DNA from: Bacteroidota bacterium
GTDB lineage: Bacteria; Bacteroidota; Bacteroidia; Flavobacteriales_D; Crocinitomicaceae
Direction: 5' to 3'
DNA: 64,000 nucleotides
Assembly (NCBI GenBank): GCA_016192075.1
Contig: JACPUU010000018.1
Span: 186,001 to 250,000, forward strand
Under the pieces are notes generated by a model, which worked only from the letters and a program-made list of their open reading frames with translations, did not search any database and was not told the origin of the DNA. Positions 33,840-40,989 of the stretch are shown here, in pieces. Made by a program: the position numbers and the translations under genes. Within the stretch, counting starts at the first letter, position 1. Every line of letters begins with the position of its first letter.

Positions 33840-34709
33840 TCAATGCCAGTCCGGGCACGAATCACACCCATTGATCGCCGGCACATAAAAGAAAATGCCG
33901 CCTAACAATTCCCATTGGCCATACACAAATTTCTGGCGGGCAAAATCAGGAGCGTCCTGAATGGTGCGGTTGTGCGGCAAATAAATAAAACCACCGGACC
34001 AGTTTGACTGAAAGAAAAAGCGGTTAAAAAAATCAAACCTTACGCCGGTATGGGCTGAAATTCCAAAACCGGTTAATCCAAACCGGGAGTGATATTCCTG
34101 ACCGTCCCAAAAAAAATCCGTTTGCGTTACAACAGGACCCACTCCCATTCCCAGGCGCTGATGAATGGCAAATTTCTGATTTTTGGTTTCAAAACGGGGT
34201 GTTGTATTGTTGAGCTGAAGTGAAATGTAATTGAGGCCATTGGTGTTTTCATAATGCAGGTCCTGCTCACGAATTGGAATTTTGCCGGTAGAACGGTCAT
34301 ACACCCCATTCAATTCACTGTTTGTTGTAGCAATGGTGCCCACCAGGTAAAGGGTTTGATTGCCTGCCATCACATACTTCATGTGGTCATACCCGACAGA
34401 CAGATCCCAATGATCAGCATAATAATACCCGACGCGGACATTAAACTGCGGAACAGAAATGGATTTTATATTTACATACGTTGAGAATTCTCGCGAAGGC
34501 CGGTCATGCGCTTCCAGATCTTCTGCAATAAAATTGTAACCGGGACCCTGAAAATTGACGTCACTTTTAGAGTAAATATCACGGTTATATCCCCAGTAAA
34601 AATACATGGTGTTTTTGCGCGTGCTGTACTTGCGTTTAGACGACCACTTTTGCGCATCAGCATGTGACGCAAGTATGATCAAAACCAGTAAGAGAATTGC
34701 TTTTTTCAT
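33840..34709 (-). CDS. Putative outer-membrane beta-barrel protein
   Basis: A 289-residue protein with a signal peptide (MKKAILLLVLIILASHADAQ). The mature part has many alternating strands rich in Tyr, Phe, Trp and Gly (NTMYFYWGYNRDIYSKSDVN, then FNVRVGYYYADHWDLSVGYD, then QRLGMGVGPVVTQTDFFWDG, then FGLTGFGISAHTGVRFDFFN), as in small outer-membrane barrels of Bacteroidota. The C-terminus has two Cys (NGCDSCPDWH), unusual for a barrel end. No ligand or enzymatic motif is seen. It is divergent from yraN with a 65-bp intergenic region that carries promoters for both. Confidence 0.7.
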   Translation of the reverse strand: MKKAILLLVLIILASHADAQKWSSKRKYSTRKNTMYFYWGYNRDIYSKSDVNFQGPGYNFIAEDLEAHDRPSREFSTYVNIKSISVPQFNVRVGYYYADHWDLSVGYDHMKYVMAGNQTLYLVGTIATTNSELNGVYDRSTGKIPIREQDLHYENTNGLNYISLQLNNTTPRFETKNQKFAIHQRLGMGVGPVVTQTDFFWDGQEYHSRFGLTGFGISAHTGVRFDFFNRFFFQSNWSGGFIYLPHNRTIQDAPDFARQKFVYGQWELLGGIFFYVPAINGCDSCPDWH

Positions 34710-34737
34710 GCCTTAGTGTAACGGATTTGCGGTAATC

Positions 34738-34767
34738 TTGTTACAGAACAAATTTACGCTATTTTTG
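34738..34767 (+). promoter_or_regulatory. Promoter of yraN
   Basis: TTG (34738-34740), a 19-nt spacer and TATTTTTG (34760-34767) match the full Bacteroidota consensus. The box ends 7 nt before the ATG at 34775. Confidence 0.65.
34749..34756 (-). promoter_or_regulatory. -7 box TAAATTTG (reverse) for the outer-membrane protein gene
   Basis: An exact TAnnTTTG match on the minus strand, 39 nt before the ATG at 34709. It lies inside the spacer of the yraN promoter, so the two divergent promoters overlap and could interfere with each other. Confidence 0.45.
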
Positions 34768-34774
34768 TTGAATC

Positions 34775-35137
34775 ATGGCTGAACACAATGAATTAGGAAG
34801 ACAGGGAGAGGAGATTGCGGCCAATTTTCTGGTCAAAAAAGGCTATCAGATTGTGGCCCGCAACTATACCTTCAAAAAACTTGAACTGGATATTATTGCC
34901 AAAAAAGGCGGTAAATTAATTGTGGTAGAAGTAAAAACACGCAACAGTGATTACCTGGCCGGGCCCGAAATTACAGTGACCAAAACCAAACAAAAATCCA
35001 TCATTAAAGCCGCTAATTTTTACATTCAGGAGAATGACCTGGACCTGGAAACGCAGTTTGATATTGTTTCCATTATTCTGAACGCCAAAGAACAGACGAT
35101 TGAACATTTGGAAGATGCGTTTTATCCGTTGTTGTAG
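34775..35137 (+). CDS. YraN family (UPF0102) nuclease-like protein
   Basis: A 120-residue protein with the restriction-endonuclease-like fold of UPF0102. The opening MAEHNELGRQGEEIAANFLV KKGY is characteristic. The PD-(D/E)xK core is NYTFKKLELDIIAKKGGKLI followed by VVEVKTRNSD, giving Asp, Glu-x-Lys in the right spacing. Members are small cytoplasmic proteins, possibly Holliday-junction-related; the activity is unproven. The last codons (Pro-Leu-Leu-stop) lie inside a long palindrome. It has its own consensus promoter and is followed by ileS after 82 bp. Confidence 0.9.
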   Translation: MAEHNELGRQGEEIAANFLVKKGYQIVARNYTFKKLELDIIAKKGGKLIVVEVKTRNSDYLAGPEITVTKTKQKSIIKAANFYIQENDLDLETQFDIVSIILNAKEQTIEHLEDAFYPLL

Positions 35138-35168
35138 GCGTTGGTCGCAACCAACGCCTGCAACAACG
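35127..35168. repeat. 42-nt palindrome across the yraN stop codon
   Basis: CGTTGTTG-T-AGGCGTTGGT and ACCAACGCCT-G-CAACAACG pair as 18 Watson-Crick pairs plus one T-G around the 4-nt loop CGCA. It contains the last codons and stop of yraN. It is followed by TTTGG, not a T-tract, so it is more like a dispersed palindromic repeat than a standard terminator, though it could still act as one. Confidence 0.65.
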
Positions 35169-35200
35169 TTTGGCCCTTCCCCAAGAAATCACTAAATTCG
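35169..35200 (+). promoter_or_regulatory. Likely promoter of ileS
   Basis: TTTG (35169-35172), a 20-nt spacer and TAAATTCG (35193-35200, one mismatch to TAnnTTTG). The box ends 19 nt before the ATG at 35220, and the -33 element abuts the preceding palindrome. Confidence 0.5.
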
Positions 35201-35219
35201 CGCCTTTCTATTGATTCTC

Positions 35220-38200
35220 ATGAGCACAAAATATACCGAATACAAGGGGCTTGATTTACCCAAAGTAGCCGACGAAGTTTTAACAACGTGGAAAGACAAA
35301 AACGTCTTTCAGCAAAGCATTGAAACCCGTGATGCCCAAAAAACCTTTGTGTTTACCGAAGGGCCTCCGTCAGCCAATGGTTTGCCGGGTATTCACCACG
35401 TGATGTCACGTGCCATCAAAGATATTTTTTGCCGCTATAAAACACTCAAGGGATACCGCGTTAACCGCAAAGCTGGCTGGGATACGCACGGCTTACCGGT
35501 TGAATTGAAAGTGGAAAAAGAATTGGGCATTACCAAAGAAGACATTGGCCATAAAATTTCAGTAGACGATTACAACAAAGCCTGCCGTGAAGCGGTGATG
35601 CGCTATACTGATATCTGGAACGACCTCACGCTGAAGATGGGTTATTGGGTGGACATGGAACACCCCTACATCACCTATGACAGCAAATACATGGAAAGTG
35701 TGTGGTGGCTTTTGCGTGAGATTTACAACAAGAATCTGATGTACAAAGGCTATACCATTCAGCCTTATTCACCTAAAGCGGGAACGGGTTTAAGTTCACA
35801 TGAAATTAATCAGCCGGGGTGTTATCGGGATGTGAAGGATACCACGTGCGTGGCACAGTTTAAAGTAGGTGACTTCGGCTCCGCTCAGTCACCAGATTTG
35901 GTCAAAAAACTCTGGGGGGGGCTTCCCTTCGGGGAGCTGTCCGAAGGACTGAGGGGTCAGGGGGAAATTTACCTGCTCGCCTGGACAACAACACCCTGGA
36001 CGCTTCCATCAAACACAGCACTGACCGTTGGGCCCAAAATTGAATACGTTTTGGTGCAGACATTTAACCAATACACGCACGAAAAAATTCAGGTAATTCT
36101 GGCCAAAAACCTGGTGGCAAAACAATTTGCCGGAAAGTTTCAGGCAGTAGAATCTGCGAGCGATTTGAACTACAGTGCCGGTGATAAAAAAATTCCTTAT
36201 TACGTTGTTGGATCGTGTTTGGGAACAGATCTGGTCGGCATCAAATACGAACAACTTTTGCCGTACACACTCCCTTATCAAAATGCGGAAAAAGCATTTG
36301 TCGTTATTCCGGGTGATTTTGTTACGACCGAAGATGGAACGGGCATTGTACACACCGCACCTACCTTTGGCGCAGATGATGCTTTCGTGGCTAAACAAGC
36401 CGGCGTTCCGCCGATGTTGATTTTAGATGAAAACGGTAACCCGGTTCCGCTGGTTGATTTACAGGGACGTTTCCGTAAAGAGGTGAAAGATGCTGTTTTT
36501 GGCTTAGGCGGCGAATATGTAAAAGCAGAATATTTAGAAGAAGGTGAAGCCGAAATTGAACTGGCAAAACAGAAAGAAAATCTCAAACACATCATTGCAG
36601 ATTTAAAGGCCTACATGAGTGTGGACGAGCGCATCACGCTGAAACTGAAAATTGAAAACAAAGCCTTTAAAATTGAAAAATACGAGCACAGCTATCCACA
36701 TTGCTGGCGCACTGATAAACCGGTTTTATACTATCCGTTAGACTCCTGGTTTATTAAAGTGACCGATCATCGTGACCGCATGGTGGAACTAAATACAACC
36801 ATCAACTGGAAACCCAAATCAACCGGTGAAGGGCGTTTTGGTGAGTGGCTGAAAAATGCAAACGACTGGAACCTGTCACGCTCCCGTTATTGGGGAATTC
36901 CAATTCCGGTTTGGACATCTGAAGATAAGACCGAACAAATCTGTATTGGCTCTGTGGAGCAGCTGAAAGCAGAGGTTGAAAAAGCCGTTACAGCTGGTGT
37001 TATGAAAACCAATCCGCTGGCTGATTTTAAGCCGGGTGACATGTCTGACTCAAATTACGCAAACGTAGATTTGCACAAGAATTATGTAGATTCCCTGATT
37101 TTGGTTTCTGCAAGTGGTAAACCCATGAAACGGGAGTCTGATTTAATTGACGTTTGGTTTGATTCAGGCGCTGCACCGTATGCGCAATTTCACTACCCGT
37201 TTGAGAATAAAGAACAGATTGATAACCGCACTTATTTTCCGTCTGATTTTATTGCAGAGGGAGTTGACCAAACCCGCGGCTGGTTTTATACACAACATGT
37301 TATTTCAACCCTTGTTTTTGATTCGGTGGCATACAAAAATGTCGTTTCAAACGGTCTTGTGCTTGATAAAAACGGACAGAAAATGTCCAAGCGCTTAGGC
37401 AACACCGTTGACCCTTTTGAAACGCTAAAAACTTACGGACCCGATGCCACACGCTGGTACATGGTCACCAACGCACAACCCTGGGATAACCTGAAATTTG
37501 ATACCGATGGTATTGTGGAAGTGCAGCGTAAATTTTTTGGAACGCTGTACAACACCTATTCGTTTTTTGCCCTGTATGCAAACATTGACGGCTTCCATTT
37601 TTCAGAAAAAGAAATTGACTACAAAGCCCGTCCTGAAATGGACCGGTGGATTTTGTCCAAACTGAATTCATTGATCAAAACGGTTGATGAGGCCTATGCC
37701 GATTATGAGCCAACCAAAGCCGGACGCGCTATTCAGCAGTTTTTGAGTGATGAGCTTTCAAACTGGTACGTGCGTTTATGCCGTCGCCGTTTCTGGAAAG
37801 GATCGTATGAAACCGATAAAATTTCAGCCTACCAGACATTGTATCGCTGCCTTGAAACAATCTGTATTCTGGGCGCTCCCATTGCACCTTTTTACCTGGA
37901 TCATTTGTTTACCGATCTCAATAAAATAACGAAAAGACATGAGGCTGATTCGGTTCACCTGGTGTTGATTCCGGCTTCAAATCCGGCTGAAATTGATTTG
38001 GATTTAGAAGAGAAAATGGACATTGCCCAAAAGGTTTCTTCAATGGTTTTAAGTTTGCGCAAAAAAGAGCAAATCAAGGTGCGCCAACCGTTACAGCGCA
38101 TTATGGTGCCGGTTTTAGACAAAGATTTTACCCGCCGTATTGAAGAGGTTAAAGACATTATTTTGTCTGAAGTCAACATTAAACAAATTGAGTTGCTTGA

Positions 38201-38744
38201 AGACACCAATGGTATTATTGTCAAAAAAATCAAGCCTAATTTCAAAACCATTGGCAAAAAATACGGCAAGCAAATGAAAGCCATTACCGAGCTTGCAAAA
38301 AACTGGACCAATGCCGATATTCAAAAAATAGAAGCTCAGGCAGGTTGGAAAGGAGACGTTGAGGGAACGCCGGTAGAACTGGAAATGGAAGATTTCGAAA
38401 TCACGACAGACGACATTCCGGGTTGGTTGGTAACTTCTGAAGGCCGTATCACCGTTGCGCTGGATGTAACGCTTACCGATGATTTAAAACGTGAGGGTAT
38501 TGCCCGTGAAATAATCAACCGCGTACAAAATTTACGCAAAGACAGTGGTTTAGAAGTAACTGATAAAATTCACGTCACCGTTGACACCAACGACCTCATC
38601 AAATCAGCTATTGAAGCCAACAAAGAATTCATTTGCAACGAGGTTTTAGCCAAAGAAATTGCCTTTGGAAAGCTGGATCCTTCGAAAGCGTTGAATGCTG
38701 AGTTGGAAGAAGGGGAGACGTTTATTGCGTTGGTGAAGGGGTAG
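35220..38744 (+). CDS. ileS: Isoleucyl-tRNA synthetase with an in-frame repeat-like insertion
   Basis: An 1174-residue class I synthetase that charges tRNA-Ile. The ATG at 35220 is chosen; a TTG three codons upstream is in frame but less likely. The HIGH region is PSANGLPGIHHVMSR (about 50-64) and KMSKR is at 721-725 (NGQKMSKRLGNTVDP). The editing domain contains LAWTTTPWTLPSNTALTVGP, followed by GTGIVHTAPTFGADDAF. The ADSV-type anticodon-binding region and C-terminal DUF5915-like part (GIAREIINRVQNLRKDSGLE) place it in the eukaryote-like, mupirocin-tolerant type 2 clade usual in Bacteroidota. Residues about 218-249, at the entry to the editing domain, look foreign: Gly/Leu/Pro rich and coded by G/C-rich palindromic DNA (separate entry). 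Frame and synthetase motifs are intact, so it is presumably active. Confidence 0.96.
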   Translation: MSTKYTEYKGLDLPKVADEVLTTWKDKNVFQQSIETRDAQKTFVFTEGPPSANGLPGIHHVMSRAIKDIFCRYKTLKGYRVNRKAGWDTHGLPVELKVEKELGITKEDIGHKISVDDYNKACREAVMRYTDIWNDLTLKMGYWVDMEHPYITYDSKYMESVWWLLREIYNKNLMYKGYTIQPYSPKAGTGLSSHEINQPGCYRDVKDTTCVAQFKVGDFGSAQSPDLVKKLWGGLPFGELSEGLRGQGEIYLLAWTTTPWTLPSNTALTVGPKIEYVLVQTFNQYTHEKIQVILAKNLVAKQFAGKFQAVESASDLNYSAGDKKIPYYVVGSCLGTDLVGIKYEQLLPYTLPYQNAEKAFVVIPGDFVTTEDGTGIVHTAPTFGADDAFVAKQAGVPPMLILDENGNPVPLVDLQGRFRKEVKDAVFGLGGEYVKAEYLEEGEAEIELAKQKENLKHIIADLKAYMSVDERITLKLKIENKAFKIEKYEHSYPHCWRTDKPVLYYPLDSWFIKVTDHRDRMVELNTTINWKPKSTGEGRFGEWLKNANDWNLSRSRYWGIPIPVWTSEDKTEQICIGSVEQLKAEVEKAVTAGVMKTNPLADFKPGDMSDSNYANVDLHKNYVDSLILVSASGKPMKRESDLIDVWFDSGAAPYAQFHYPFENKEQIDNRTYFPSDFIAEGVDQTRGWFYTQHVISTLVFDSVAYKNVVSNGLVLDKNGQKMSKRLGNTVDPFETLKTYGPDATRWYMVTNAQPWDNLKFDTDGIVEVQRKFFGTLYNTYSFFALYANIDGFHFSEKEIDYKARPEMDRWILSKLNSLIKTVDEAYADYEPTKAGRAIQQFLSDELSNWYVRLCRRRFWKGSYETDKISAYQTLYRCLETICILGAPIAPFYLDHLFTDLNKITKRHEADSVHLVLIPASNPAEIDLDLEEKMDIAQKVSSMVLSLRKKEQIKVRQPLQRIMVPVLDKDFTRRIEEVKDIILSEVNIKQIELLEDTNGIIVKKIKPNFKTIGKKYGKQMKAITELAKNWTNADIQKIEAQAGWKGDVEGTPVELEMEDFEITTDDIPGWLVTSEGRITVALDVTLTDDLKREGIAREIINRVQNLRKDSGLEVTDKIHVTVDTNDLIKSAIEANKEFICNEVLAKEIAFGKLDPSKALNAELEEGETFIALVKG
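35871..35962 (+). repeat. Palindromic repeat-like segment inside ileS, in frame
   Basis: This stretch reads CTTCGGCTCCGCTCAGTCACC at its left end and has GGGGAGCTGTCCGAAGGAC and CTGAGGGGTCAGGGGG at its right end. It is much more G/C-rich than the flanking gene and encodes about 32 residues (DFGSAQSPDLVKKLWGGLPF, then GELSEGLRGQG). Similar TTCGxCTxCGCTCAG words occur in the intergenic repeats at 57258-57428. The flanking protein (YRDVKDTTCVAQFKV before, EIYLLAWTTTPWTLP after) is a standard IleRS sequence that in most relatives is joined by a short variable loop. Confidence 0.55.
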
Positions 38745-39165
38745 GTGTTTTGAATAACGGCTATTGAACCGGGAATATAAAATGCCGGGGTAAAATTCAG
38801 TTACCTGCCTTCCTCGCTTGGGTGCGCGACACCTGAGGCTTTAGTAGTAATAAAAGGAGGAAAGAGTTGTAGGTGGAATTAGCGTGTCCGGAGTTTCAAG
38901 CCACAATCATTGGACTTTTTTGCTCTTGCTCTTGACTTGTGGACGATGATGTACATCCAGATAAAAAAATCAGGCTTGCTTCGCAGAAAATTTTCAAATA
39001 CGCCTTCCTCTTTTTTTAAATATACGGCTATTTGGTATGATTAATTTTTCACACACGGAACTTTGTCACAACGAATAAAATCAGGCGCGCACCTGATTAA
39101 ACCCTTTTATTTTACTTGCCCGCCAACTCTATTTTGTCTTATATTTGTTTGAACAAAAAACACTT
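38745..39165 (+). other. 421-bp intergenic region after ileS
   Basis: No credible gene. It holds a short hairpin AATCAGG/CCTGATT (39079-39085 with 39092-39098) followed by a T-rich but interrupted stretch, which might terminate ileS transcripts poorly. A GC-rich imperfect CCGG...CCGG element lies near 38768-38790. The promoter of the next gene is at the right end (39116-39147). Confidence 0.4.
39116..39147 (+). promoter_or_regulatory. Promoter of the glycine-rich T9SS protein gene
   Basis: TTG (39116-39118), a 21-nt spacer and TATATTTG (39140-39147) match the consensus exactly. The box ends 18 nt before the ATG at 39166. Confidence 0.65.
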
Positions 39166-40497
39166 ATGAAAAAATCGCTACTTATTCTTGGTGCTCTTTC
39201 TCTCTTAAATACGGGAAAAGCCCAAACCGTTACTTTTAACTATACCGGCGCACTTGATTCACTTCAAATTCCAAACTGCATTGACAGCATTACCATTAAT
39301 GCCTGGGGAGCAGAAGGCGGCACAACCATTGATGGCGGGCTTCCCGGAAAAGGCGCTTATATCAGCACAAAAATGGACGTTACTGCCGGGCAGTGGATCT
39401 ACATCCAGGTGGGCGGACAAGATGGTTACAACGGTGGTGGTGAAGGAGGTTATGGAACACCAACAACCGGTATTGGTGATTATGCCGGCAACGGCGGTGG
39501 CGCATCTGATGTACGTTTTGGCGGAACAACCCTGGCTGACCGAAAAGTAGTGGCGGCCGGTGGCGGTGGTGGCGGACGCAGTTATGTAAATGGCAGTTGT
39601 GTGCCTTGTGGAGTTGGTGGCAGCGGCGGTGACGGCGGTGTTACAAACGGCCTTGACGGAGAAGATGCCATTAATGGCGGATACGGTGCTAACCCGGGCG
39701 GAGCAGGAAAAGGAGGAACACAAATTGCCGGTGGTGATGGTGGTTTAGGCGTTGAAGGTGATCCCGGAAATCCCGGCTCTCTTGGTCAGGGAGGCATCGG
39801 AGTTGATGGTCAATACAGTGTTGCCGGCGGTGGCGGCGGTGGCGGTTATTATGGCGGCGGATCGGGTGTAAATGCCAATTCTTCTCCGGGCTCAGGCGTA
39901 GCCGGTTCGGGCGGCGGCGGCGGGTCATCGTATTATGACCCAACTGTTGTTTTTGTGAATGGTCTTCCAGGCATCAGAACCGGCAACGGTCAGGTTACCA
40001 TTACCTATATTCACAGTTCACCAATCATGACAACCGCTGTAGGACAATCTGATATTACTTTAAATTCATTGCAGGCCGGCGTTTCTTACCAGTGGCTCAA
40101 TTGCGGAACAGGTTATGCCGTTGTACCAGGTGCAACCAATCAATCCTATACCGCCACAGCAAATGGCTCATACGCCGTTGAACTGGATAACGGAAACGGA
40201 TGCGTAGACACTTCAGCCTGTTTTGCCATTACCCAGGTAAGTCTTTCTGAATACGATGACCTCAACGTAGCCGTTTATCCAAACCCGGCCAACAACCAGG
40301 TTCAGGTAACGGTGAATGCCAACACCACAAACATCATGGTACATGTTTATGATGCTGAAGGACGCCTGGTCCTGGAGGCGGCACAAAATAATCCACTATT
40401 TACCCTGAACATTGAATCACTTGAATCAGGCGTTTATATTCTTCAGCTAAACGCTGATGAAACGCTGGTTTCACGCATACAATTGATCAAAAACTAA
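39166..40497 (+). CDS. Secreted glycine-rich protein with T9SS sorting domain
   Basis: A 443-residue protein. The ATG at 39166 begins the signal peptide (MKKSLLILGALSLLNTGKAQ); a start at 39145 would lie in the promoter box. Residues 20-290 match the glycine-rich (Gly_rich, PF12810-type) domain: FNYTGALDSLQIPNCIDSIT, then GQWIYIQVGGQDGYNGGGEG, then NGGGASDVRFGGTTLADRKV and several GGGGG runs, ending GNGQVTITYI. Residues 300-365 form a short module with YQWLNCGTGYAVVPGATNQS and CVDTSACFAIT that recurs in the 966-residue protein at 52159. The last 75 residues are a type A sorting domain (NVAVYPNPANNQVQVTVNAN, ending SGVYILQLNADETLVSRIQL). It is exported by the type IX system; its function is unknown. 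Confidence 0.85.
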   Translation: MKKSLLILGALSLLNTGKAQTVTFNYTGALDSLQIPNCIDSITINAWGAEGGTTIDGGLPGKGAYISTKMDVTAGQWIYIQVGGQDGYNGGGEGGYGTPTTGIGDYAGNGGGASDVRFGGTTLADRKVVAAGGGGGGRSYVNGSCVPCGVGGSGGDGGVTNGLDGEDAINGGYGANPGGAGKGGTQIAGGDGGLGVEGDPGNPGSLGQGGIGVDGQYSVAGGGGGGGYYGGGSGVNANSSPGSGVAGSGGGGGSSYYDPTVVFVNGLPGIRTGNGQVTITYIHSSPIMTTAVGQSDITLNSLQAGVSYQWLNCGTGYAVVPGATNQSYTATANGSYAVELDNGNGCVDTSACFAITQVSLSEYDDLNVAVYPNPANNQVQVTVNANTTNIMVHVYDAEGRLVLEAAQNNPLFTLNIESLESGVYILQLNADETLVSRIQLIKN

Positions 40498-40512
40498 ACG
40501 CAGTAACTACTT

Positions 40513-40572
40513 TAAAGCCGGTTCGACAGATCCTGAAACAAGTTCAGGATGACAGTCGGACCGGCTTTTTTT
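40513..40572 (+). terminator. Long Rho-independent terminator with embedded repeat
   Basis: An outer stem AAAGCCGGT/ACCGGCTTT encloses TCGAC/GTCGG and an inner stem ATCCTGAA/TTCAGGAT, followed by seven T residues. The inner part (ATCCTGAA...TTCAGGATGACA) looks like a Bacteroidota dispersed repeat captured in the terminator loop. Confidence 0.8.
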
Positions 40573-40606
40573 GTTTAAATGAAATTATGAATTAACGAAA
40601 TCTGCC

Positions 40607-40614
40607 TATATTTG
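40607..40614 (+). promoter_or_regulatory. -7 box TATATTTG for tRNA-Leu
   Basis: An exact TAnnTTTG match, ending 9 nt before the 5' end of the mature tRNA, so the transcript would have almost no leader. Confidence 0.5.
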
Positions 40615-40623
40615 CACCCGCCT

Positions 40624-40707
40624 GCCCACGTGGCGAAATTGGTAAACGTTGCGGTCTCAGAAGCCGTTGGAGTTAAATCCTTGGGAGTTCGAGTCTCCCC
40701 GTGGGCA
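40624..40707 (+). tRNA. tRNA-Leu (anticodon CAG)
   Basis: The acceptor stem GCCCACG pairs with CGTGGGC and the discriminator is A at 40707. The D arm is GGCGAAATTGGTAAACGTTGC-like with the usual GG. The anticodon loop CTCAGAA gives CAG, which reads CUG leucine codons. A long class II variable arm (TTGGAGTTAAATCCTTG) and the T arm GGGAGTTCGAGTCTCCC follow. CCA is not encoded. The 3' half of the T arm and the acceptor strand are repeated 97 bp downstream. Confidence 0.95.
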
Positions 40708-40857
40708 CAATAGTTGAAGGAGCGTTATGCTCCTTTTTTTATTTCTCCATACGGGGAGCGAGAAGTCTATCCTGAGTGAAACGAAGGAAGTCTCCCCGTG
40801 GGCACAATAGTTGAAGGAGCGTTATGCTCCTTTGTTTATTACTCCATACGGGGAGCG
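40692..40857 (+). repeat. Direct duplication of the tRNA-Leu 3' end plus terminator
   Basis: A 69-bp unit occurs at 40692-40760 and again at 40789-40857 with two mismatches. Each unit holds the tRNA 3' T-arm/acceptor strand, the tail and the hairpin terminator, and ends in CCATACGGGGAGCG. The 28-bp spacer (40761-40788) holds CCTGAGTGAAACGAAGGA, a word of the dispersed repeats in this genome type. No integrase or other mobile gene is present. Confidence 0.85.
40717..40740 (+). terminator. Rho-independent terminator of tRNA-Leu
   Basis: AAGGAGC-GTTAT-GCTCCTT with seven T residues at the end of the stem, 10 nt after the tRNA. A second copy (40814-40832, T-tract broken by G) lies in the duplicated unit. 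Confidence 0.88.
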
Positions 40858-40971
40858 GGAATCTGACTTTTCAAGTCCGGCAGGCGTTATCTGAGATCTC
40901 ATCTTACGCAGAAAAAGCGGAAGAAATATCCGTTGTGCTTTCTATAAATTTTTCACTTTCAGTGCTTTTAC

Positions 40972-40979
40972 TATATTTG
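40972..40979 (+). promoter_or_regulatory. -7 box TATATTTG for the 949-aa gene
   Basis: An exact TAnnTTTG match, 10 nt before the ATG at 40990. No TTG stands at 17-23 nt upstream. Confidence 0.45.
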
Positions 40980-40989
40980 GCGCCCTGTC

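Noticed and set aside
33666-33905. 79-residue open frame between the TatD and outer-membrane protein genes
   Set aside because: It overlaps the end of the outer-membrane protein gene in antisense and has no start signal or family content.
40624-40857. Integrated mobile element at tRNA-Leu
   Set aside because: Only a 28-bp spacer separates the duplicated ends and no integrase, phage or conjugation gene is in the window; kept only as a possible scar.
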